Shown: in pieces, positions 53,201-64,000 of the stretch
Numbering within the stretch: position 1 is the stretch's first letter
How the letters are laid out: each line of letters begins with the position of its first letter
Assembly: GCF_910592395.1 (NCBI RefSeq)
Contig: NC_088315.1
Coordinates: 18,459,808 to 18,523,807 of the forward strand
Direction: 5' to 3'
Length of the DNA: 64,000 nt
Origin: Lineus longissimus
Taxonomy: Eukaryota; Nemertea; Pilidiophora; Heteronemertea; Lineidae
Notes under the pieces: model-generated
What the model saw: only the letters and a program-made list of their open reading frames with translations
Databases searched by the model: none
What the model was told of the DNA's origin: nothing
Translations under genes and position numbers: made by a program

Positions 53201-56200
53201 AGTGATAGTGGGAACACAGCAGATTCGTGGGCCTGATTGAGCCAAGTACTCCTGCACTCAAAAGCACCAAAGAGCACCTTTTGTTCACGCTATTTCTCGC
53301 GTTCTCCATATGTGATTTACCACGGTTTGAGCTGGATCACCAAACAGAAGTATCTCCGTACCAACTACACCTGATTTTTAACATTTTCTCTCGGTTCGAG
53401 AGATGACCTCGGGGTACGGAAAATCCTACCCCGAAAAGAAGGATACTCTCAGAAAATGTGGCGCTGATTCTCCAGTGTGCTTTTCCTCTAGATCCCTGCC
53501 CTCGGAATCCTGAATATGATGTGAATACAATGAAGCAGCTCACACCCCTCTTGGCCGGGCAAGGCGTCCCCTGGCTTCCAGGAGACATCGTCAAGTACGA
53601 GTGTCTGCCGGGCACGGTCCTCATATCGGGCTCTCTCGTTGTTCAATGCCAGGCAGATTACGAATGGAATGCAACTCTAGGCGAGTGCAAAGGTCAGTCA
53701 CGTCCTATTTTCTTTCTCAATCATTTCCTGGGGGAATCCTCGCCGTGAATCAGCCCGCCACATATGATTCAACCTTGCCGGTTTCGGCCTTTAGACCACC
53801 CTGATGGCTGTTTCATGGGGGTCAATGATATCAAGATTTGCCCTGATTAACCTTTGATAAGACTGTAAAACAAAGAGGATTTCGGCTTTAGTACGAGCGG
53901 GGTGTTTGTTTAAAGACAATAGGCGGTGTATTGATCGTGTGCTACACAACCAGCGGCGGCGCATAGTGGCAAGCGAGGTTATCATCTTCCTGGCCGGGTC
54001 AGAGTACCACGCCCAAGGTGTCCCTTTATAGGCTATCATAAAAAATTTACTGTTTTGCTATCATTCATATTCCAGCCGAATGTCCAGATTTTGATAGCAC
54101 GAGTTTGATAGCTCCACTTAGCCCTTGGATTCCTGGGCAGTCGTACCGGTTTGAGTGTAAAGATGGCCGACATTTGACTCAGGGTTCCTTGGATCTCGCG
54201 TGCACAATGAACAGCGTGTGGAACGCTACGACTCCGGTTTGCAAAGGTAGGACTTTTCCGGCACACAACATGGGCGTTGCTAGCGGGGAGGAAATGCCCG
54301 CAGATATCAAAAAAGGTTTTGACCATGATGCTGACCAAATTTTTTCAAAAAGGTCATTTTGCCTAGTCGAATGAACCATAGACGTATATTGGCTGAGACA
54401 ATCGGATTTACGCCATACATACGTCGATTCTTTGAAGTATTTTTTTCTTTTATCGTCTTAAGTTTTAAGACTACATTTTGCCCCCTCCCGACCCTTTTAC
54501 TTGAATAGTAGACACAATTATAGATTTCTCATACACTTAGAATAGTTTTAGTGTATTGCATGACAGGAGACTTTTATAATTGGCTACTTCATATAACTTA
54601 GTCTGCCCTGCCGGATTCTTGCCAATCGACTCCAACAATCTCTTCTTCAGTCCCATGTCCGCAACTATCCACCGATTCCACAATCGTGGATAGTAACGCC
54701 AGTAGCGTCACTGGTCCACCCTGGCTGCCTGGAGTCGTGGTTACAACCAGATGTCAGAGCGGAAAAGTATTGAAGAGTGGCGGGCTAATTCTTCTCTGTG
54801 GGGAGGACGGTTCCTGGAACGGTACCCAAGGAGTTTGTGTGGGTGAGTGAAGACCCGGGAGTGAAGAGTGTTATTGAGTTTGTCCTTCGCTGTGAAGAAG
54901 ACGGTTCTTGGGACACTTCTCAAGGAATGTGTGTCTTAAAATAAGTCCTTCGCTGTGAGAAAGACAGTTCTTTAAACAATAACCGTAGGCGAGTGAACTG
55001 TTTCTTTCAAATTAATCTCAACCAGAGTCTTTCAAATATTTGAAGGACTCTGTCTCAACTAGAGAAAGACAGACGTTTATAAAGAACATCGCGCAGCTGC
55101 ATTTAATGTTTGTTAAGTTCGAGACTGCAATTTGCAAAACATCACAAGTTATATCAAGCCCGTCTCATCATCAATAACTCGACAACAATGAATAGGGGCA
55201 CACTAACCCTTTGATGTATACATGTGTGTGGATAAATACACAAAACTTTAAACTTTCCTGCTCCTCTCTATACATTACATGATATCTTCCAGAGCCTTGC
55301 CCCGCCATCACGCGAGCCAATTTGAATCTGATATCGACATCAGCGTGGCCAACACTGCCAGGTGGAGGGCGGATCTATGCCTGTCGAACAAACTGGTACC
55401 CATCTAATGGAAGTCTGGTCCTCAAGTGTCGGGCTAACAGCACGTGGAATGACACGGCGGCAACTTGTGTTCGTAAGTAATCCTCACGCCGCGATTTTAT
55501 AGAGTTCACGTTTTCACATGTAACGTGTCACTGTTCACTTTGCAAGCTGTGTTACCTCGGGACTTGAAATAGCCCGCGGTACAGGCACGTGGAAATAAGA
55601 CCTCAATATCCCCCCCCCCCCCCCGATCGACAAGCGTCAAATAGATAACTCACTAGTCATTTCCAAAGAGCGGGCTACATACGATTCGCGATGTCACACG
55701 TTTCAACCTCATGTCGTTTTTTCAAGCCAAAATCAGTTGATTCTTGACAAGTGACAATGCGAATTCAATATAACGCCAGGCCTTTGGCTGCGATGCTCTC
55801 GCCTCGTTCCACACACTTGTAGGCCTAACTGAAATCCATGTTGGGAGAAGGAATATCATTCGATTGGCTTGGAGAGTTACGGGTCAATAATTCCATTACA
55901 TGTACATGTATAACACTTGGGATTAGAACGAACTGAACTTTACAGTGTAAATGCACTATACGCCAACGAAACCTCGTTTCGAATTCAGCGGTTATGGCGA
56001 GGCAACCGCCTGGGTTGGTGCAAAATATGGAAGCAGACAAAAAAAATTTTAAACCACAATATTCGCTGTTTAATTTTAGATGTTTTAGAATAGAAATTGA
56101 TACCTCACTGTAGTAATTGATTGTCTCACCACATTCTTACAACAACAAATGCTACAGAAGAAGAAAAACAATAAAAATAAGTTTTTCTGTTAATTTTTCC

Positions 56201-59200
56201 AGCTCCCTGTCCATTCTTGAACCTTGATTCAAGACATCTAAAACTCGTCAATAGATCGTCTACATTACCATGGTTACCAGGTGAAATTCCCTCTCTTGCG
56301 TGCAAGAGCGGTTCGTTTTTACGCTTAGGTTCGATGTATTTGAAGTGCAATAACATCAGCAGGTGGAATGACACTGTAGCAACATGTGTACGTAAGTATA
56401 ACCAAACGATTTCTAAGGACAAAAATATTTAACCGCAGAATAACTTAAACATTGTCAGCAGAATCTCTCTATAAATGAAACAAACCCCTGGGACTGACAG
56501 ATGGTGTTCTAAAATGAGGCGTCTAGATTATGCATTGGGGACTCCTTAATCACGCCATCTTACCACAGCCTTATACAGATTGAGAAATGAAAACGATGAC
56601 TTAAATGGAGGGGAACATGTATGGAGAAGGAGGGTGAAACTTTTATGCTTAGCACTTTTGATGGCCTAAACCACGATGTTGCACTGGGTTAAGGGGTTAT
56701 TAAGCAACAAGGGGCATTTGTAAGTGCTAGGCCCATTTTTCTTACGCGTGCGTGCAGCTGCGTAGAAATTTGTGCGAGTGTTAATCACTTTTTTTCTTCT
56801 TTCAGCACCCTGTCCAGATATAACCGCGGCCATGGAAGAGGAATATAATATTACAAGGAAGAATCCACCGCCAAAACCTTGGCTTTATGGAACTCAGGTT
56901 CGCTATGATTGCAAAGACACGTTTCATTTACGGAGTGGGAATCTACGACTGATATGCGCGGCCAACAACAAGTGGGCTTATGAATTACCGAAATGCGTTG
57001 GTAAGTTTAGGCCATCGCATGCTTCCTTACGAAGAATCGTTGTGCAGTCAATCCCGCTTATGAGGAATATCTGCATTATTATACAGTATATTGACTGATA
57101 TTATGTTTAGCACATACTCACACCTTTTGAACTTTTCAAATTCAATTACAAGTACAAATTTCAAATATTGTTAACGAACGATGGAGGCGATATAAATGAC
57201 CCTAAATCATTGCATTACTTCAGCTGCTTGCCCGAAGCTGAATGAAAACAACCTCAATCGAGACAACGGAAATCCCAATGCACCCCACCTTCCTGGTCAC
57301 GTGGTCTCGTATGAGTGCAAGAGGGGCGAACTACTTTCTACTGGTTCATTAATCCTGAAGTGCTTAGACGATAACAAATGGAACGGGACGCTGGCAACTT
57401 GTAAAGGTAGGTCCACTTCAAAGTAGATAATAAATAATTCCAACAAGCAGTCATCAGTTTACTCTACTTAGAACTGACGAGTGATTATTGTTACCGCGAC
57501 CTGGGATTATTATCGCTGCAATGTGCAAGAAAACGATCTCTCCTCTGCGGGAAAAACAGGTCGTCGTTGGGTATGATATTGATCAAACTTCACTGCGATC
57601 ATCGATTCGTGCGCAGGCACTTGCAATGGCCAATGCAGATGAGCAATTTTTGTCGCAAGCCACATGCGATCATAATCGCAGGGAATCGCTCCTTCGCAAG
57701 GCGCTTTTAGACCGAGGAACTGCGTTTTCTTTCAGTAAACAGTCACGACATATATAATGCTCGGACAAAGTTAATGAAACTCTACACAAAGACATATACT
57801 AACTGATTGTGCACACTTTTGGATGTATATCTGCAACGCTCTTATCCTCGTCCCCAGCATTTAGTTTCACCATCTCTAAAATGTTGGCATGATTAGATGG
57901 AACAGAAACTCCACACACTCATCCTACCAATTATATTTGAATGGTCAAATTGGTTCATTTAATGTACTTTAGCTTGCATTGGGTGCTTCCCTCGTGGATC
58001 TTAATTTCAACAATGTCTTGCTATCTTTTGCCTGTAGCCCCCTGCAAGCACCAGGACGAAGAGAACCTGGTCCGTTTAACCCCCACCACGCCCCCGCCCT
58101 GGCCTGAAGGGACTAATGCTACCTACGAGTGTGCGCCGGGAAAAGTTGTAGGAAGAGGATCGCTGTATTTATCATGTGGCGTTGGAGGTGAATGGAATGC
58201 TACAATAGCACACTGCATATGTAAGTCAGTGGCGAATTTAAAGGAGACGCATGCTTTTATACGAAAATTGCTAACAGCGGGACTGTGCGGTTTCTGCAAA
58301 AGTGAAATAAGAGGTGCACCAAAAAGGGAATGTACCTTTGGGTTCATCGAAATTCGCTAGTCATGTCCAAAACCGCCTCACAACACTATACTGCGGGGTG
58401 TGTCGCGTTGGGGGAGGGGTTATCCTCCTTGCCACCAAAATCCGACCCTCAAGTTGTCAGTCTCTGTACGGGGCTTGGTGAACACTTCTGTTAAATACAT
58501 TCTGGGGCAAAAAGGTTTGTCTGAATCTTGGCACAAAATGTCCCCAAGGTAAGGTTGTGCCTGCTTAAAACAACAAATTACGTGTGTTTTGAAACGAAAC
58601 TGGAAAAGAACAAAAACACTGTGAAAAAATTTACGAATGACACTGACAGGCGTGGAACCAACTGTATTGATCCACCTCCTCCTTTAATTGTTCATTCCAG
58701 CCACTTGTCCTTCAATACGAATGGGAGCCAACACGAAGTTTGTAACACCTGCGTCTCCTCCATGGGCAGTCGGGACTTTGCTGAAGTTCGCGTGCACCGA
58801 TGGAGCATGGTTGGAGTCAGGGTCGCTCCAGTTGCGCTGCGTGCGTTATGGTATTTTAAAATGGGATACCGAAATACCGAAATGTTCAGGTGAATAACAA
58901 TGTCGTGTCGCCAGGGAAATGTCCGAGTTTGACCTCTGTGACCTTGAAAAGTAGGTCAGAATTCCAGGAATCAGGTGGATGTGTCAATGTCGCTGGATCT
59001 GACAGCAAGTATCGTTCTATTTTCTATTTGATGTCCGATACAAATCTGAGTACCGGGTAAATTTAAACGCATTTTATCCGATTTGTTTGACCCCGAGTAG
59101 TGGTGAATCAGATTATACCAAATTTTGTTTGACTTCAGGTATGGGGTATACGCGCACAAAGTTTGGGATCAAAGGTCTCTACTGACTACTCAGGGAATCA

Positions 59201-62200
59201 GCAACAATCGAGGCTGACCGATTGAATCCTGCCTCAGATTCCATGCTGACTGGACCCTGAATGGACTGTATTTCCAATGAAATTGAAACAAAAATATGTT
59301 TTTCCTTCAAACACTGAAGCCAGAGAACCAACATCAGTTTGAAAACCTTAACCCTTGGGTGTCTTAGCACATCCTAACCTAAATTAGGTCCGGACTTACA
59401 ATCCGTACATAGGCCCAGTTTAGAAATTCTTTAATCCGAGGCCGCATTACTCGCGATCGGAAAGGGTTTTAGCGACTTCGTAGAGCTGGGCAAGGGGAGG
59501 CTGTTACAAATACGTTAGGGCGGTACGGCCCATCTACAAATGATGCGCTTTGGTCGCTACAGTTGTAGTCAAACAACTTATAATAACACCGTACCAAGAT
59601 TAATAAACTGTATTGCCTTTCATTAATGGTCTTGCTCGTACATGTAGGTCCAATTTTCAAAACTTGAGGCCTTTTCATAAGTAAATGTCACCGTCCTTTT
59701 GAGCCGCTGTGCTGTTTTTGTCTTTGATTTAAGCAAAAACTAACTTTGAAGAAATCACCCCAGTTTGAAGAAATCGTTTTACGTACAGCAGCTCAAAATG
59801 ACCTGATGCCTTTTACGTGAAAACGGCTGTGATCTAATAATCCATCTCGTTCAATTCAAGTTCCCTGTCCCGACATCAGTGGCACCAATGCTAAAGCTAA
59901 CAAGTCCGGTCCATGGTTCCCTGGAATGTCGGCAAAACTGACTTGCCCTGAAGGAACTGTGCCTACCGACGGCTGGCTCTCACTCCGCTGCACGAATTCA
60001 AGCCAATGGGATGCTAAACCTCCAAAATGTCAAGGTAGGTAAACAGTAAATGGACGTTGGTTTTTCAAAAGTAGTCGGCACCAAAATGTGGTGAACACCA
60101 AGCTTTTGAATGCTGAGTTTTGAAGAAATGTCGCAGCAAATGCTAGGTGGCCTCAGATTGGGAGATTATGATTAACCAGTGTGAAGCTTACATCAGCAGA
60201 ATTGTATCGAAATGTTGTGATCTATCTACGGATTACATCTATGTCTTAAGCATTTACTTCAAATAATCTTTTTGTCCACAGCATACTGCCCAGATTTCAA
60301 CGTCAATGCCACCATTGTGGAAGGGCCCCAAGTTGGCCCATGGACACCAGGCACCACCATCATCCTCAAGTGTCGAAATGGAACCACCTTTCAAGCAGGT
60401 TCTCTGGTCTTGACGTGTCAGGCGAAAAGTGACACTAAAAGCGCGTGGGATTATTCACCTCCTGCTTGTTACACGAGTTGTAAGTTCATTTTCACGTGTC
60501 TTTTATATCGTTCTGGTCAATATAAGTGAGGAATGTGGCAATATCATCTTTGCGTATTCTTTTATATAATATTTTCTTTCAACAATATATTATTCGATTT
60601 TTGGTACTCCTGAATATAATCTGTGTTACTATTTTTTTCTCAGTTTTCGAGTATCACTCGGGATATGACGATTCGATCATACTACTTCAATCTACACGAC
60701 CAGATTATTTCAAATGGAGGAAGTATACATTCCAAGACCACACATGTAAGATGCAGCAATACTCTATGAGTAAGTTTCCCAGATTTCTCCCGGTATGAGG
60801 TGAGGTAAAAAAATTTAAAAAGATTCTCACCGAGCCTTTTCTTGAAATCGGGGCAGGGAGTGGGACTTTTTATTTCTAATTCAAGGTGGACTAGGGAGTT
60901 GTAGGGTTTTTTCGCCAAGACCCCGAAACGTCCACGTGAACGCCTATTCCATTGTTCGAGATAGGCGTTCACACTGGCGTTTCGGGGGATTTACGAAAAC
61001 TCCACATTGCATGAAGGGAAATACGTCAGCACCAAGGACATCATGTTGCGATTTCCAACACAGATAAGAATGAAGGAAATCCCCGGAGTCGCTGCGTGTA
61101 TACTAATCAGCTTAACACCTTCAGCGCCGAACCACGTAGATCTCCGTGGCCCTAATCCCCTCCCCTTTGAGCTGGTTATCGGAGTCTCATGGACTTCATG
61201 AAAGAACTACGCCATCGCCATCTTCAGGGCAAGGTAGGAACTGAAAAGATCGTACGGTCATTTCAGTTCCTGCCTTACCCTGAAGATGGCGATGGCGTAG
61301 TTCTTCCATGAAGTCTGAGACTCCGATAACCAGCTCAAGGGGGGGGGGGGGATTTGGGCCACGTAGATCTACGTGGTTCGGCGCTGAAGGTGTTAATCAA
61401 CTTATCCAGAAGGCCGAAAACAGATCTACTTGGGCACGCATCACTGCTTCAAGGTGCATGGTGCCCCTACGACCGTAGGTCATGGATCCTAGTAGTAGTA
61501 GTATATTAATCAGAAATCAAACTCGTATAACGGGGGTGCAGCACGGGTTTTGCATGTGCGAGATAATGTAAAACGGAGTGCCAAAACGTGTTTTGAATAA
61601 GAAATAAATTTTGGGCCCGTTGAGGCCAATTCCCCAAAGAAACTTTAAACCAATAATTCTGTGCGATGATTTTTTTTCTATTTCTCTCGGCAATCCTCTG
61701 AATATGAATTAACATTTGGGGCAAAGTTCTCAAGGGATGATTCGTCATGAATAACCTTTGGGTTCAGTTCTTCATGCAGGGATATTGGGTTGGATGGCAA
61801 TTCTCTCATTATCATTTGGGGCCTAATCTCTAGGGATGAGTCATACTTGGAAGCCAATCACCTTGAGAAGCATAACACGATCATGGACATCAATGTGGAG
61901 ATTTTAAACATCCTGTTCTGGTGAAGGGGGATTCTCTTGCGACAGATGGTCCGACCTGTAATTCTAATTCTCTTCCTTAGGTTCATCATTAGATGCCTTC
62001 CCGGTTAACAAGACACTCGTGCCAGACTGGCCAAAGTCTGCGACCTCGTTTCTGACAAAGAAGATCATAACGCCACCTACAGGAGACATCTGGATACGTT
62101 TCTATTATCGAGTATTATATGACAGCAAAGGGAAGTTGAGAGTTAGCCGGGTGAGAATATTTTGTTGCATTATGATACTGTAGTGTACAACAGACACATT

Positions 62201-63239
62201 TTCATATAGGATTATTCACCACTGATTCACGTGTAAACTGCCAAATTTCCGTGCGCAAAAAACCATAATTCGCATGTAAATTGACAAATTTTCGATTCGC
62301 AAAAGGTTATTTTATAATAAATCGAAAGAAATTTCGTAATTTGCGAAAGAATGTTCGGAAATCATTTTAGGAATTTTAGCAAATGGCAAAATAGACACGG
62401 AAATTTTATGATCTACGAACTTTCGTGGCCCAAAAATTGTAAATGTTTATATACATGTAGTAACAAAATGTCAGGCAGACATGCGTACATGTATTGGCAT
62501 TAAAATGTACATGACACTGATTTTTCTTCAGATTGATAGGAATGGTCTGAAAATTCTTGATGAAATATTAAAGCCAGAAGATATTTTCTACAATTACAAG
62601 AGTTGGCGACAGCATTCCTTTAAGATGAGCTCAAAAGTATTCAGCGGGAGTAAGGTAAAAACGCATTCTCCAAGCGAGCAGACATGGAATGACGTCATCT
62701 AGTTCCGTCGGTTGCGCAGAAATGCGAAAAAGCGTGCCAACACGGTACATATAAGAGAGTTTGATGGCCAAGTTGGGCTAATCTTGGCATATCTTTGAAA
62801 GGAACAGGAAGAATTAGAAAGTTAGACAATTCCGGATACCTGTGTTCTGTGTTGATCTTGCCTATAAATTCAATATAGTAAACTTGGAATTATTTGCGCG
62901 CTTTTTTGCAGACTGGCTCGTAAAATTGCAGTTAATGTTGGCTTTATACCTTTGATACATAATTATGTACAGCGCTTTGACAACCTTGTAACAGTATTTT
63001 GGTGTTGATGTTCTTCTTCGTGGCCATATATTTTGCGGTCATATGTAAACGCGAAAATAAAAGGCACACCAACACTTCCGGGTTTACAATCAAGTTTACT
63101 ATTGCAGCTGCACTTTGAAGCGACCGTCGAGGCAAAGATACGGACATCCTTCCGAATTGATGACATCGTTGTCGCAGACGGACCGTGGATGTTCCCCGAG
63201 ACAAGTAAGGGATCATCTCAAAACTGTCGGATGCCATGA
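50229..63239 (+). CDS. Secreted 12-sushi (CCP) protein with C-terminal MAM-like domain
   Basis: Exons: 50229-50334 (signal peptide, hydrophobic KILFVLVLLTSFM), 51603-51767, 53492-53692, 54076-54246, 54651-54842, 55293-55472, 56203-56391, 56806-57000, 57224-57406, 58038-58220, 58701-58889, 59861-60034, 60282-60479, 60644-60769, 61981-62150, 62532-62654, 63108-63239. About 958 residues. Exons 2-13 each encode one CCP/sushi module of 55-67 residues with four cysteines (CP..YxC..LxC..W..xC), all flanked by phase-1 introns, the classic exon-shuffling arrangement. Most contain PW.PG. Residues 776-958 resemble a MAM domain: DIWIRFYYRV, GKLRVSR, then LHFEATV..FRIDDIVVADG. The stop at 63239 is 37 bases before AATAAA; alternatively a donor at 63205 (gtaagg) could lead to further exons. 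No transmembrane segment is seen. It is presumably an extracellular adhesion or recognition protein. Orthology is not known. Confidence 0.82.
51011..51177. mobile_element. ~167-bp near-perfect foldback element
   Basis: Left 'tacggtggctgggaaaggac' + 'atcatgcaattttatttttt', right mirror ending 'atgatgtcatttcccagcta' + 'ccgta'. The arms also share 'ataatctcggaattccgact' and meet at a short loop near 51097. Intron 1 of the sushi-MAM gene. Confidence 0.8.
51768..53491. other. Sushi-MAM gene intron 2; nothing recognised
   Basis: 1.7 kb without a fourth-cysteine-bounded CCP exon in the right phase, and without a recognisable repeat. Confidence 0.45.
54868..54990 (+). pseudogene. Decayed duplicate fragments of the CCP4 exon 3' end
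   Basis: After exon 5 (CCP4) ends at 54842, 'cgctgtgaagaagacggttc' + 'ttgggacacttctcaaggaa' (about 54889-54935) reads RCEEDGSWDTSQGMCV, clearly related to the exon's own CGEDGSWNGTQGVCV. A further, worse copy follows at about 54945-54985 ('cgctgtgagaaagacagttc'). Only the module's last strands are present, and there is no acceptor, so these are relics. Confidence 0.6.
56461..56533. mobile_element. Degenerate CAGTRGAACC-family MITE
   Basis: 'gaatctctctataaatgaaa' and 'cccctgggactgacagatgg' follow the family's reverse-orientation order ('acctctctattaaggacacc', 'tcgggactgacaagtgctgt') at low identity. Intron 7 of the sushi-MAM gene. Confidence 0.5.
57407..58037. other. Sushi-MAM gene intron; nothing recognised
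   Basis: Non-coding between CCP8 and CCP9. An open frame at 57488-57757 has no splice signals or family features. Confidence 0.4.
58890..59860. other. Sushi-MAM gene intron; nothing recognised
   Basis: Non-coding between CCP10 and CCP11, with no repeat family from this window. Confidence 0.4.
60908..61000. mobile_element. ~95-bp foldback element
   Basis: 'ccccgaaacgtccacgtgaa' + 'cgcctat' is mirrored by 'ataggcgttcacactggcgt' + 'ttcggggg' around a 13-base loop. Intron 14 of the sushi-MAM gene, about 110 bases before the TTAA element. Confidence 0.6.
61112..61396. mobile_element. 285-bp piggyBac-type foldback MITE flanked by TTAA
   Basis: TTAA lies at 61112-61115 and 61393-61396, with inverted ends ACACCTTCAGCGCCGAACCA and its complement TGGTTCGGCGCTGAAGGTGT. 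The arms run nearly to the centre ('gccatcgccatcttcagggc' and inverse). TTAA duplication is diagnostic of piggyBac insertion. Intron 14 of the sushi-MAM gene. Confidence 0.75.
61397..61980. other. Remainder of sushi-MAM intron 14
   Basis: No exon or repeat recognised before the acceptor at 61980. Confidence 0.4.
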
Positions 63240-63275
63240 GAAACGGAAACATGTTCTTCTTTGCTCTAAATGTCG

Positions 63276-63281
63276 AATAAA
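63276..63281 (+). terminator. Candidate poly(A) signal of the sushi-MAM gene
   Basis: AATAAA 37 bases after the in-frame TGA at 63239. It supports, but does not prove, that the transcript ends here rather than splicing onwards from 63205. Confidence 0.5.
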
Positions 63282-63717
63282 GATGTTTGGCAGCAACATT
63301 TTATTTGGATGATGATAAATGTTGGATTTTCTCTAGCACTCGTTTCGGTAACCTCAGAATTGGTTCGCAAGCGCTTTGGGATTATTTATTATCCCGGTCT
63401 CAACGGAAATTTTTTTTTGTAATTGTTTACCTTGACTGGCAACGGTTGGGCAAACCCCAGAGAGAACTTGAGCATTCATTATATATGAGATACTATTTCC
63501 ACAACAATAACATAACTAGATCTTGATAGTTATTTGTACTATGTATGATGCCACTAGGTAGGTTTCGTTTCCGCAACGAACACGAAGAGATACGAACAAA
63601 AGTGCATGGCTTTCGTGTCATTACGTCCTGTATATAAAAAATGTAATTCACGCGACACACGTAAATCATCATCAATACTTTCGGGATCGGGGAAATTTTC
63701 AAAAAAGTCGTTGGTGA
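63282..63717. other. 3' flank; nothing recognised
   Basis: Short open frames on both strands lack splice signals or recognisable domains. Confidence 0.45.
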
Positions 63718-63795
63718 ACATGCCGATCCACCGTTGTTGTGCGTATATCAAGGAGACTTTAGGACTGATATTCACCGCCGATAACTCGGCATGTT
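63718..63795. mobile_element. 78-bp MITE, short form of the insert at 2680-3135
   Basis: Starts 'atgccgatccaccgttgttg' + 'tgcgtatatc' and ends 'ggagactttaggactgatat' + 'tcaccgccgataactcggca'. Both halves match the ends of the 2680-3135 insertion, with about 370 internal bases missing. Confidence 0.65.
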
Positions 63796-64000
63796 GGTGA
63801 AGTACATTGGCAAACTTCGTACTTGGTCATTCGTTACTTACTTGCGAAACCTGCCTATAGTCCGAGAACAAATATTGACTGAAACTGCTTTTGGTTTGGG
63901 GTGCGTGTTTGAATTAAAGGCATACGCCGTTCGTTAGAAATTTGAAATTTGGAATTGAATCTTGAACATTTCCAATTGCATAATCAACTGAATTTCAACA
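63796..64000. other. Window end; nothing recognised
   Basis: AT-rich, non-coding. Confidence 0.4.

Noticed and set aside
57488-57757. 89-codon plus frame in a sushi-MAM intron
   Set aside because: It lacks the cysteine pattern and flanking splice sites of the CCP exons.

Overview
This is animal (metazoan) nuclear DNA. Genes are split into many short exons with canonical GT-AG introns. Introns and intergenic DNA are packed with short non-autonomous DNA transposons (MITEs), tRNA-headed SINEs, CR1/L2-like non-LTR retrotransposon tails and minisatellites. Gene content and repeat style suggest a marine invertebrate, possibly a spiralian such as a mollusc or relative; the phylum is an inference. 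No bacterial, viral or CRISPR features were seen.

Layout: 1-7.3 kb is repeat-rich flank (local 130-bp repeats, a tandem 1,152-bp duplication, a nested SINE). 7,356-26,801 (+) is an orthologue of SUPT20H (SPT20 subunit of the SAGA complex), reconstructed in 22 coding exons. 28,819-29,841 (-) holds only the last two exons and 3' UTR of an SLC25A43-like mitochondrial carrier, tail-to-tail with SUPT20H. 31,988-39,734 (+) is FKBP3 (FKBP25, a nuclear prolyl isomerase) in 7 exons; its last intron has U12-type signals. 43,289-48,797 (-) is MFAP1 (a spliceosomal B-complex protein) in 9 exons, tail-to-tail with FKBP3. 50,229-63,239 (+), divergent from MFAP1, is an unnamed secreted protein: a signal peptide, twelve CCP/sushi modules (one exon each, all phase 1-1) and a C-terminal MAM-like domain.

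Three conserved housekeeping genes (transcription, nuclear folding, splicing) therefore lie beside a probably lineage-specific extracellular adhesion or recognition gene. The genes do not form an operon.

Most interesting points: (1) a 102-bp in-frame tandem duplication spanning the exon 4/intron 4 boundary of SUPT20H, giving four identical phase-0 splice donors and potentially 0-3 extra 34-residue repeats in the conserved SPT20 domain; (2) the 12-sushi + MAM gene, in which seven modules carry an N-glycosylation sequon immediately after the core Trp; (3) a U12-like intron in FKBP3; (4) a MITE at 402-598 whose TA target duplication is proven by empty sites in neighbouring repeat copies; (5) several long foldback elements. 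Exon boundaries were derived by hand from reading frame, splice sites and remembered human orthologues; no alignment or transcript evidence was available.
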